Shown here: positions 25,809 to 33,308 of the stretch, piece by piece | How positions within the stretch are numbered: the first letter of the stretch is position 1 | Layout of the letters: the number at the start of each line of letters is the position of its first letter | Assembly: GCA_964565925.1 (NCBI GenBank) | Contig: CAZMGV010000024.1 | Span: forward strand, 1-53,415 | Direction of reading: 5' to 3' | Length of the DNA stretch: 53,415 bases | Origin: CAZMGV01 sp964565925 | GTDB lineage: Bacteria > JAGRBM01 > JAHCIT01 | Translations under genes and position numbers: made by a program | Notes under the pieces: model-generated | What the model was told of the DNA's origin: nothing | The model's input: the letters and a program-made list of their open reading frames with translations, nothing else | Databases searched by the model: none

Positions 25809-27365
25809 TTACTGAACGACCTGATTCGCCTGACGGGCGGATTCCACAGCGTCCTGCGACATCGCGCCGTAGGCTGTGATCGAAATGGACTGCGACAGGT
25901 TGGTGTCGCGGTCCACGGCGGTAACGTGAACGATACCATCGGTATCGATCTCGAAGGTCACCTCGATCCGGGGCTCCCCGCGGGCCGCCGCGCGGATTCC
26001 CGTCAGAACGAACTCGCCGAGGATTTCATTCTCGGCCTGCTTCTTCGAATCGCCCTGGTAGACCGTGATCTTCACCTGCGCCTGGTTATCCAGCGTCGTC
26101 GTATATTCCTTGCTGATCTCGATCGGCAGCGGCGAGTTTTTCTCGATCAGGTGCTGAACCATCCCGCCGACCACGCCGATACCCAGCGTCATCGGGGTGA
26201 CGTCGATCAGCAGCGCCTTCTGGTTAGTGTCGGTCAGCGCGGCTCCCTGGATGGCCGCACCGAGCGCCACGATTTCGTCCGGATCGATGCTCGTCTGCGG
26301 CGCCTTGAAGAAATACTTCTCCACGGAGGAGCGGACGATCGGCATGCGGGTCGAGCCGCCCACCAGGATGACGCTGTCGATGTCGTGGATCGTCATGCGC
26401 GCGTTCTGAAGCGCCTCGTCGCAGACCTTGAAGGTCCGCTGCACGAGATCCATGCACATCTGCTGGAAGTGGTTGCGGGTCAGGACCGCGTTCAGGTCCA
26501 GCGGGCCCTTGGAACCCGCCACGAAGTTCGGCACATGAATTTTCACTTCCGTCTTTTCCGACAGCGCCCATTTCACGCGTTCCGAAAGCGTCTTCAGCTT
26601 CTGCAGGGCTTCCAGGTTCTGCTTGCAGTCGTAACCGGACGCCTTGCGGAATTCGTCGGACAGGAAACTCATGATCCGGTCGTCGAAGTCGTCGCCGCCC
26701 AGATAGGTGTCGCCGGCGGTGGAGATCACCTCGTAGACGTCGTTACCGATGTCCAGAATCGAGATGTCGAAGGTTCCGCCGCCGAGGTCGTAGATCGCTA
26801 TGCGCTGGTTGAGGCCCTTGCCGAACCCGTAGGCGAGTGCCGCCGCCGTCGGCTCGTTGATGACCCGCAGGACGTCCAGCCCCGCTATTCTGCCAGCGTC
26901 TTTGGTCGCCTGCCGCTGGCCGTCGTTAAAGTAGGCCGGGCACGTGATAACCGCCCGGTCGACCTCTTCGCCAAGGGCCGCTTCGGCAACCTGCTTCATT
27001 TTCTTGAGCACGAGGGCACTGATCTCGGGCAGCGCGTAATCCTTGCCGTAAATCTGGATGCGCACTTCCGCATTGGGGCCTTCAACGATCTTGTAGGCGA
27101 CGTGGGCCTTGGCCTTCTTCACCTCTTCGGAGAAGAACTTGCGGCCGATCAGGCGCTTGGCGGAGTATACCGTATGGGTCGGATCGGTGATGATCCGCTT
27201 CTTGGCGTCGGCTCCCACCATGACCCGTCCGTCCGGCAGGAACGAAACCACGGACGGCTGGGTATTGGAGTTCTCAGAGTCCCTGAGTACCTCTGCATTC
27301 CCGTCCGCAACGGTCGCCACGCAGCTGTACGAGGTTCCCAGATCTATTCCGATTACGCGGCCCAT
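25809..27365 (-). CDS. Hsp70-family chaperone lacking the C-terminal lid
   Basis: A 518-residue DnaK paralogue. The ATPase domain is complete: IGIDLGTSYSCVA, NTQPSVVSF, VITCPAYFNDGQRQATKDAG, INEPTAAALAYG, IYDLGGGTFDISIL and ILVGGSTRMPIV. The beta substrate-binding domain is present (VTPMTLGIGVVGG to VHVTAVDRDTN). The chain stops about 110 residues short of ordinary DnaK, so the helical lid is missing and the EEVD-like tail is absent. This marks a dedicated rather than housekeeping chaperone. It is cotranscribed with the J-domain gene downstream. SglK-type Hsp70 paralogues needed for motility and exopolysaccharide in Myxococcus are a precedent, but no direct link is visible. Confidence 0.85.
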   Translation of the reverse strand: MGRVIGIDLGTSYSCVATVADGNAEVLRDSENSNTQPSVVSFLPDGRVMVGADAKKRIITDPTHTVYSAKRLIGRKFFSEEVKKAKAHVAYKIVEGPNAEVRIQIYGKDYALPEISALVLKKMKQVAEAALGEEVDRAVITCPAYFNDGQRQATKDAGRIAGLDVLRVINEPTAAALAYGFGKGLNQRIAIYDLGGGTFDISILDIGNDVYEVISTAGDTYLGGDDFDDRIMSFLSDEFRKASGYDCKQNLEALQKLKTLSERVKWALSEKTEVKIHVPNFVAGSKGPLDLNAVLTRNHFQQMCMDLVQRTFKVCDEALQNARMTIHDIDSVILVGGSTRMPIVRSSVEKYFFKAPQTSIDPDEIVALGAAIQGAALTDTNQKALLIDVTPMTLGIGVVGGMVQHLIEKNSPLPIEISKEYTTTLDNQAQVKITVYQGDSKKQAENEILGEFVLTGIRAAARGEPRIEVTFEIDTDGIVHVTAVDRDTNLSQSISITAYGAMSQDAVESARQANQVVQ

Positions 27366-27539
27366 TCGAATGAACTCCCCTTGCTCACATTGCCCGGTCG
27401 GACGGGGCAGGCACCCCGGCTCCGGGCCGGACTTTGCGAACGGACCGGAGTGTAGCGTGCCTGACGGGAAAATGAATAACCCGGCCTGCCAAAACCTGAA
27501 CTATTCCGCAAGGTTCAGAAAGGCGCCAACCGGCGTCAT

Positions 27540-29108
27540 TTACTGTCTTTCGACGATCACGAACTCGACCCGGCGGTTCGTTTCACGGCCTTCCGCTGTC
27601 GTATTATCGGCAATCGGGATCGCCTCCCCGAAGCCCACCGCAGTCAGCTTGGAGGCCTCCACGCCGGCCTGTACCAGGAACTCCACGACATTCTTGGCCC
27701 GGCGTTCGGCGAGCCGCTGGTTTTCGATAGCCCCGCCCCGGTCGTCGGTATGGCCTTCCACCTGGATCTTCATGATCTCCGGATGCGCCTTAATGGTCTG
27801 GGCGATCTGGGTGAGGATCGGATAGGAAGCCTGGTCAATGTCGGTCTTGCCGGCCTTGAACCGGATCTTGTCGTCGATCGCCAGCCGGTCGGCTTCAACC
27901 CGGACCGGACCGGTCTCAACCGGCATCGGCTGAAGTACGATATCCATCTCGTACAGCTGGCCCTCTTCCAGACGGAATGGCATTTCCCGGCGCTGGAAAT
28001 TCGTGGCAGAGGCAATCGCCAGGTAGGAGCCCGGCTGCACTTTCCGCTCTATCTGTCCGGTCGCATCGGCGACCATGGCTCCGTTGGGGTCCGGCGGATC
28101 GAGTACCACGATCGCCCCGCCGATCGAGGCGCCGTCAGGAGAGTGAACCTTTGCCCGGTAAATGGTCGGCGCCTTGGGCGGCGCGGGCGGTTCATCCGCC
28201 TTCTTCGACAGCTTCACCTCGACCTGGAGGACCTTGTTCGACTGCACCTCGATGGTCCCGGTCTTCGAATCGTAGCCCTCCGCCGAGACAACGTACTGCG
28301 CCTGGCCGGGGTCCAGTTGGGGCGAGGAGAATACGAGCTGCGACGGGTCGAATTCGAACGCCTGATCGACCGGCTTCTTGAGATGCACGGCCGCATCCGG
28401 GACCGGCTGGCCCGATTTGCTGTCCATGACCTTGATGGCGAACGAACCCCGGAGCGGCGCGATCTGCTGTCCGCAGACGGCGTTCGGGTTCACCTGCCGC
28501 CTGCCGAGCTTCTCTTCCATCGGCTTGAACATTTCGCGCACGGCCAGCTGCGCGACGCGGGAGAGCGGGTCCCGCTGGCTCGTGATCATGGCGAACGAGC
28601 TCCGGCTCATGGAGTTCGACCAGACGATTTCGCCGCTCGTCACATCCAGCATGCGGATGTTCACGCCCACCGTCGGCTCGTCGCCCTGAAGCAGATGCTC
28701 GGAGAAGTCCGTGCCGGTCGTATTGGGATACCAGTATTCGGACACCGAGCCGTAGATGACCCCGTCCACATTCAGTTTCTCGCCAAGCGTCCGGGCAAAC
28801 TCGGCGTTCATCCGCGACGGCAGCGGCAGGTTCACGGCTGCTGCCTGCTGAACGACCTCATTCCGTTCCATCACCCGGAAGAGCCCGGTGGAATACAGGT
28901 CCGTGGCGATAAAGTCGGACATGATGAGACCGGCGTTGGGGTACGAGGTCAGGTTGTCGAGCGGGAATACCGCGACGCACTGGACCGGTTCCAGGGCCGC
29001 CGAGGAGCGCACCCATTCGCGCATGAACCGGTTACCGCAGCCTCCGGCAAACAGGCCCGTGCATACCAAGGCCGCAGCCCAGAGCTTGTTCAGGCTGGCG
29101 CGTTTCAT
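27540..29108 (-). CDS. Lipoprotein with CsgG-like domain and C-terminal OmpA domain
   Basis: A 522-residue outer-membrane lipoprotein. The signal peptide ends in the lipobox FAGGC (Cys24). Residues 40-215 are CsgG-like: VAVFPLDNLTSYPNAG, TGLFRVMERNEV, DGVIYGSVSEYW, SGEIVWSNSMSRSS. Two beta-sandwich, carboxypeptidase-regulatory-like segments follow (about 225-300 and 315-385). The last 120 residues are an OmpA peptidoglycan-binding domain (IQVEGHTDDRGG, RAKNVVEFLVQAGV, GREINRR-type motif read as GRETNRRVEF). The start overlaps the stop of the upstream CsgG-like gene (ATGA), so the two lipoproteins are coupled and probably form one envelope complex. The combination of CsgG-like and OmpA domains is unusual. 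Confidence 0.8.
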   Translation of the reverse strand: MKRASLNKLWAAALVCTGLFAGGCGNRFMREWVRSSAALEPVQCVAVFPLDNLTSYPNAGLIMSDFIATDLYSTGLFRVMERNEVVQQAAAVNLPLPSRMNAEFARTLGEKLNVDGVIYGSVSEYWYPNTTGTDFSEHLLQGDEPTVGVNIRMLDVTSGEIVWSNSMSRSSFAMITSQRDPLSRVAQLAVREMFKPMEEKLGRRQVNPNAVCGQQIAPLRGSFAIKVMDSKSGQPVPDAAVHLKKPVDQAFEFDPSQLVFSSPQLDPGQAQYVVSAEGYDSKTGTIEVQSNKVLQVEVKLSKKADEPPAPPKAPTIYRAKVHSPDGASIGGAIVVLDPPDPNGAMVADATGQIERKVQPGSYLAIASATNFQRREMPFRLEEGQLYEMDIVLQPMPVETGPVRVEADRLAIDDKIRFKAGKTDIDQASYPILTQIAQTIKAHPEIMKIQVEGHTDDRGGAIENQRLAERRAKNVVEFLVQAGVEASKLTAVGFGEAIPIADNTTAEGRETNRRVEFVIVERQ

Positions 29109-29722
29109 GGCCGCACCTTGGTAGCCTCGGCGAGGTGCTTGGCCATCTCGTGGGCGATTTCCTGCGCGATCCGGTTCACCGGATCCCGTTCACTCGTAAA
29201 TACGTCGTAGCTTGAGCTGGTCATCGTGGCCGCCCAGATCACCGCCCCCGACCGGACATTGATCATCCGGATGCTGTAGGAAACCGCGGGCTCGCGGGGA
29301 GACTGGCGAAGCTTGTCGAGGCGGTAGTTGTACTCGTTCACGGTGCCGATCACGACGGCATCGGCCTGGATCTTGCGCCCCAGTTCGACGGCGTAACTCC
29401 GGTCGACGAGCGGCGGCCAGGGAAGCTGGGCCTCGGACGTGAGCCGGACCGTGGTTTCCCGTTCGATCACCTTGTAGCGGCCGAGCGTAATCAGTTCCGC
29501 CGCGAAGATGTCCGAGACCACTTCGCCGGCGTTGGGAAAATCCGTGAGATTTTCAAAGGGCGCGACCGCGACCACGGCGACCGGCTCGAACTGTTCGGGG
29601 CCGGCCACGTAGTTGCGGACGAACTGGTTCCCGCAACCCGCCAGCAGGATAGCGACGGCAACCGCCATCAATCCCTTTACGGGCCCATTTGCGGGTATTG
29701 GTTTAGGGGTCAAAATTCGCAT
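29105..29722 (-). CDS. CsgG-like lipoprotein
   Basis: A 205-residue lipoprotein with lipobox LLAGC (Cys30). The body is the same CsgG/GNA1162-like fold as the N-terminal half of the next gene: VVAVAPFENLTDFPNAGEVV, LGRYKVIERETTVRL, ADAVVIGTVNEYNY, SGAVIWAATMTSSSYDVFTSERDPVNRIAQEIAHEM. The closing motif (S-RDP-NR-AQ) is shared by both proteins, so they arose by duplication. The fold takes part in outer-membrane pores or assembly factors such as the curli secretion channel. It is first in a two-gene unit with a four-base overlap. Confidence 0.78.
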   Translation of the reverse strand: MRILTPKPIPANGPVKGLMAVAVAILLAGCGNQFVRNYVAGPEQFEPVAVVAVAPFENLTDFPNAGEVVSDIFAAELITLGRYKVIERETTVRLTSEAQLPWPPLVDRSYAVELGRKIQADAVVIGTVNEYNYRLDKLRQSPREPAVSYSIRMINVRSGAVIWAATMTSSSYDVFTSERDPVNRIAQEIAHEMAKHLAEATKVRP

Positions 29723-29873
29723 TGCCTTGAGGAATCCGTTCTTCAGTTTTCCCGACCCTATATTCCGATCCGGTACGATCTGAGCGAGCCCTCCTCAGCG
29801 TATCAAGAACCTTGTTATCCCCTGCGTTACACACCGGAAACCCTCCTTTCCGGCGCAAACCGCAGTTACTCGT

Positions 29874-30299
29874 TCAGTTCCGGCTCGGTAGCCGGACTAC
29901 CGCCGTACCCTTCACCGTGACGTTGCCGCGCAGGGTGGAGGTTTCGAACTCGCATTCGACTTCTTTTTTGGCAGCGTTGACGCTTTTCACGGTGCCTTTG
30001 CAGACCACCGTGTCGCCCAGATCCGTCGGCGACGTGAACCGCACGTCGATGTCACGGACAAACGCCTTCGGGCCGCCCCAGTTCATGGCATAACGGCCCA
30101 GGAAACCCATCGAAAGCATGCCGTGGGCGATACAGCCCTTCAGGCCCGCCTTGTGGGCGAAATCCTCGTCGTAATGGAGCGGATTGAAGTCCAGGCTCGA
30201 ACCCGCGTACTTCACGAGCTGCACGCGGTTGATCGGGTCGGTGGTCAGCGGCGGCATCACGTCGCCCGCCTTCACGTCTTCAAGATATATCTGCTTCAT
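29874..30299 (-). CDS. MaoC-family (R)-specific enoyl-CoA hydratase-like protein
   Basis: A 141-residue hot-dog-fold protein. It has the hydratase signature SSLDFNPLHYDEDFAHKAGL and GCIAHGML, containing the Asp and His used for water addition in (R)-hydratases. Size fits single-domain enzymes of the PhaJ or MaoC type that hydrate enoyl-CoA to (R)-3-hydroxyacyl-CoA. It is much shorter than the mesaconyl-CoA hydratase of the ethylmalonyl-CoA pathway (about 340 residues), so it is not obviously that enzyme. It stands alone, with a 254-bp AT-rich gap behind it. It may serve fatty acid, polyhydroxyalkanoate or acyl-CoA metabolism. Confidence 0.82.
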   Translation of the reverse strand: MKQIYLEDVKAGDVMPPLTTDPINRVQLVKYAGSSLDFNPLHYDEDFAHKAGLKGCIAHGMLSMGFLGRYAMNWGGPKAFVRDIDVRFTSPTDLGDTVVCKGTVKSVNAAKKEVECEFETSTLRGNVTVKGTAVVRLPSRN

Positions 30300-30391
30300 A
30301 ACTCTGACTCTGTCCTGCCTTTTCGTCCCGTAATGCCGGGGAAGTCGGGCGACATTAGTAACGCCCTGATCTGTTAAACACTACCATGATT

Positions 30392-30412
30392 AATGCCCAA
30401 TATGGCATTGGG
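30392..30412. promoter_or_regulatory. Overlapping inverted repeats in the maoC/arsA gap
   Basis: AATGCC (30392-30397) with GGCATT (30404-30409), and CCCAAT (30396-30401) with ATTGGG (30407-30412), in an AT-rich stretch upstream of the MaoC gene. Two alternative pairings share bases. Candidate operator; no gene is seen in 30300-30553. Confidence 0.35.
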
Positions 30413-30553
30413 TTGGCAAGCATTTTCTTAAAGGATTACGTCTAGTTACCTGTGAGCCCCGCCACATTATGGAGGCGTTTGCATATCCGTTTTCAGAAAA
30501 GCGCACCAGAGTGAAACGCCTTCAGTCCGGACGTGCGCTGGATAACAGAAACG

Positions 30554-31732
30554 TTACTGCTTGAGATGGTCTGCGACGACGCCCAGACCGTTCAGATCGG
30601 CGATGTCGATGTCGAGTTCTTCCACCCAGTGGAGGAACCGGCCGGCCGGTAAACGGCGGCTGACCTGCTCGATATTCCGGCGGTCGTTGGCAATCTGGAT
30701 CTGGTGGAGCGCGAGGTTCCGGGTCAGCCGGGTCATGACCGGCTTCAGGTCATCGCCAATGCCAAGCGGGCCCATCAGATCGGGAACCACCTTCTTCTCG
30801 ACTTCGGCCAGATCGGCGACCCGGGCGGGCAGGTAACCCTCCGGAAGCTCCCCGATAAAATCCCGGCGCGCGCGGTTCACGATCACGCCGTCTGTATCGA
30901 TACCCAGCCGCTTCAGCCTATCGACGAGGAACAGCGCCTCTTCGACCGTAATCAGGTTCGTGCTCGTGACGATCGCGAAGCCGCATTCGTCCGACCGGAA
31001 CAGCCGGTAGATTTCGTTGGTCCGCTCGCTGAAACCGCCCATGAGATTGCTGAAGGCCGTGAAAAATTCCGCTGCGTCCCTGATCGCCTGTTCGCCGGTC
31101 ACCAGGGCCAGTGTCCGGAACACCATGCCCTTGCCCAGCTTGGCGAGCGAGAAGCCCTGCTTGTTGGAGGCGCGCATGGCATCCACCATGAGCCGGATCA
31201 TCGGGTTGTCTTCGAGAATCCCGTGCCATCGTTCGGGCGCGGTGATGAAATCGATGGCATGTTTCGCCGGCGGCGTATCGATGATGACCAGATCGTAGTC
31301 ACGCTCGTGATAAAGCTCGTGGAATTTTTCGGTGGCCATGTATTCCGGCGAACCGCTGAGGGCGCTGGATCCGTGAATATAGGCCGAGTTCTTGAACAGC
31401 GTCTCGGCCACGTCCGGGGTCGGGGCCTTGCGGCGGATCAGGTCGTCGAACGTCTTCTTGGCGTTCAGCATCATGGCGTAGAACTCGCCCTTGACCGGCT
31501 GACCGGTGATTTTCTCGACGTCGACCCTGCACTCGGTATTATCCGTGAGCGTCACGCCCAGCGCGGTCGCCAGGCGCCTGGCCGGATCCACGGTCATCAC
31601 GATGACCTTGCGGCCTTCGCGCGCGGCCAGGAGCCCCATCGCGGCGCTCGTCGTCGTCTTTCCGACACCGCCCGACCCGCAGACGATGATCGCCTTCTTG
31701 TGGCGCACCATTTCCAGAATGGATTCGCTCAC
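30554..31732 (-). CDS. ArsA/GET3-family ATPase (second of a pair)
   Basis: A 392-residue P-loop ATPase. Walker A GSGGVGKTTTSAAMG (residues 19-33), DPARRLATALG as switch I, and VIIDTPPAKHAIDFI as switch II are typical of the ArsA/GET3 branch. The cysteines and membrane-pump partner of arsenite resistance are not present, and no ars genes lie nearby, so an arsenic role is unlikely. The start is GTG at 31732, overlapping the stop of the first ATPase gene (GTGA). Paired ATPases of this type may act as a heterodimer in targeting proteins or cofactors; their role is not established. Confidence 0.78.
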   Translation of the reverse strand: MSESILEMVRHKKAIIVCGSGGVGKTTTSAAMGLLAAREGRKVIVMTVDPARRLATALGVTLTDNTECRVDVEKITGQPVKGEFYAMMLNAKKTFDDLIRRKAPTPDVAETLFKNSAYIHGSSALSGSPEYMATEKFHELYHERDYDLVIIDTPPAKHAIDFITAPERWHGILEDNPMIRLMVDAMRASNKQGFSLAKLGKGMVFRTLALVTGEQAIRDAAEFFTAFSNLMGGFSERTNEIYRLFRSDECGFAIVTSTNLITVEEALFLVDRLKRLGIDTDGVIVNRARRDFIGELPEGYLPARVADLAEVEKKVVPDLMGPLGIGDDLKPVMTRLTRNLALHQIQIANDRRNIEQVSRRLPAGRFLHWVEELDIDIADLNGLGVVADHLKQ

Positions 31733-32697
31733 CGGACCTGCGCCTCCAGGCAGCGTGCCACTTCATGGATCGTCGTCTTGTCGAAACGCTCCGCATAGAT
31801 GAACGGAACGTTCACCACGGGTATCCCGTCCGGATCGAGCTGGGCCACATGGGCCGCTTCAAGCGTGTTCCGCAGGTTCCACTGCTTCTCGCAGTCGACA
31901 ATCGCCCTGAGCACCCGGTGGCTCGTATCGCCGCTGGCAGCAGACGTCTGCGCAAGTTCCCGGATCCGCGCGGCCTGCGGCTCTTCAGCCGCCGTGACGG
32001 CCCGTTCGTGCAGGCCGTTCAGGAATACACATCCCAGACCGACATCCATCGTCGTCTTGATCGAGCTGATGAACTCCATGGTCTCCACGACCGGCATTTC
32101 CTGCGCAATGGTCACGAGATTCAGGCGCGTGCGGCGCGGGTCCATGATCAGGTTGTTCACGTTCCGGGCGACCTGGATCAGGGGCCCGACCTTCAGGATG
32201 TCGATAAGCGTCTGCGGCATCGTCAGGAAGAACAGTCCATGGCCCGTGGGCGGCGCGTCGAACACAATCAGCTCGTAACGCTTCCGGCCCGAACGGTCCC
32301 GCTCCTCTGAAAGCGTGAAGATCGCCAGCATCAGGAGCAGTTCCTTGACCCCGGGAGCGGCGATATAGGCCATCTTGATAAACTCGGTGTTGAAGATGGC
32401 CTTTACGACCGCCCGCACCTTGATGACGCTGGTGACATAATTTTCCAGAGCCTGGTCCGAATTGAGCGACGCGCCCCAGAGGTTCGGAAAGATCTCCCGG
32501 GGTTCGTGGGCGAGCGGCGGAACCTGGAAAATCTCGTGCAGGCGGCCGAAGGTATCGGGCTTGGTATCGCTCTCGATCAGCAGGACGCGCTTGCCCTTGC
32601 GGGCTGCCAGCACAGCCAGCGCAGCCGAAAGTGTGGACTTACCCACTCCTCCCTTTCCGGAATTGATCAGGAGGGACTTATCGAGAAGATCAACCAT
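31729..32697 (-). CDS. ArsA/GET3-family ATPase (first of a pair)
   Basis: A 322-residue partner of the ATPase encoded downstream. Walker A is SGKGGVGKSTLSAALA with both signature lysines, followed by LLIESDTKPDTFGRLHEIF; switch II is LIVFDAPPTGHGLFFLTMP, the PPTGH motif typical of ArsA. The central region is hydrophobic and helical. ATG at 32697 is preferred; a TTG one codon earlier is possible. It shares four bases with the next gene, implying equal synthesis of the two ATPases. The protein is shorter than its partner and differs strongly from it, so the pair is old. Confidence 0.78.
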   Translation of the reverse strand: MVDLLDKSLLINSGKGGVGKSTLSAALAVLAARKGKRVLLIESDTKPDTFGRLHEIFQVPPLAHEPREIFPNLWGASLNSDQALENYVTSVIKVRAVVKAIFNTEFIKMAYIAAPGVKELLLMLAIFTLSEERDRSGRKRYELIVFDAPPTGHGLFFLTMPQTLIDILKVGPLIQVARNVNNLIMDPRRTRLNLVTIAQEMPVVETMEFISSIKTTMDVGLGCVFLNGLHERAVTAAEEPQAARIRELAQTSAASGDTSHRVLRAIVDCEKQWNLRNTLEAAHVAQLDPDGIPVVNVPFIYAERFDKTTIHEVARCLEAQVR

Positions 32698-32754
32698 CAA
32701 TAAAGCCGATGGACGGAGGCTAACACCAAAAATCCGGTCCGCAAACCGCCCGGA

Positions 32755-32791
32755 CTTCTATAAACGAAACGGCCCCCGTGAAAGGGGGCCG
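32755..32791 (-). terminator. Rho-independent terminator after the zinc-ribbon gene
   Basis: Stem CGGCCCCC (32770-32777) with GGGGGCCG (32784-32791); read on the minus strand it is followed by TTTCGTTTATAG. Confidence 0.75.
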
Positions 32792-32810
32792 GTCCGGATA
32801 CGATCCGGGA

Positions 32811-33146
32811 TCAACGGGTTTTCTTGAAGAAACCGAGGATGCCTTTCATCACGTTCTTGTCGGAACCGGCGACCAGTTCCAGTTCGCCCTTGTCGAATCC
32901 GGTGTAGCCGCAGTCGTCGCACTTGTCGGCCATGACGACCTTGAAGTTGAACTCGTGCATCTGCCCGCCGCACTTGGGGCACTTCATGAAGTGCGCCTGC
33001 TGGCGGCTCTTCTTTTCCTGCTCGGCGCGCTCCTTGTCGAGCTTCGCGCGGAGCTTCTTCAGCTGGTCCTGGTCCTGCTGCTTGAAAAACTCGTCCTCGA
33101 GGGAGACCGCTTCGTGGGTGGTAAACTTCTTGTAGTTGTCCGACAT
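32811..33146 (-). CDS. TFIIB-type zinc-ribbon protein
   Basis: A 111-residue protein. The N-terminal half is a charged helix (DEFFKQQDQDQLKKLRAKLDKE). Residues 54-90 form a zinc ribbon with CPKCGGQMHEF and CDDCGYTGFDKGEL, the pattern of the bacterial zf-TFIIB family, where two Cys pairs bind zinc. Function is unknown; such proteins are often small regulators or folding-linked factors. It lies 162 bp after pcrA and ends at a strong terminator. Confidence 0.78.
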   Translation of the reverse strand: MSDNYKKFTTHEAVSLEDEFFKQQDQDQLKKLRAKLDKERAEQEKKSRQQAHFMKCPKCGGQMHEFNFKVVMADKCDDCGYTGFDKGELELVAGSDKNVMKGILGFFKKTR

Positions 33147-33308
33147 GAAAAGAACCTTTCCGCCAGCCCCCGGGACCCGAAGGCTTTATGTTACGGCGCG
33201 CAATTTGCGCCGTTTAGGCAGCAATTGTCAACGGTGAACAGACCCCCGCCGGGTGGAAAAAAGCCTGAAAAAGAACGGGGCCCGGCCTTATCCCAATTCA
33301 CGGTAATC

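Noticed and set aside
29874..30299. Mesaconyl-CoA hydratase of the ethylmalonyl-CoA pathway
   Set aside because: At 141 residues it is less than half the expected length and has the simple PhaJ/MaoC pattern; called only as a MaoC-family hydratase.
30554..32697. Arsenite efflux ATPases (arsA)
   Set aside because: Family match is real, but there is no arsB, arsR or arsD and the proteins are two separate diverged subunits, so the arsenic role was not assigned.
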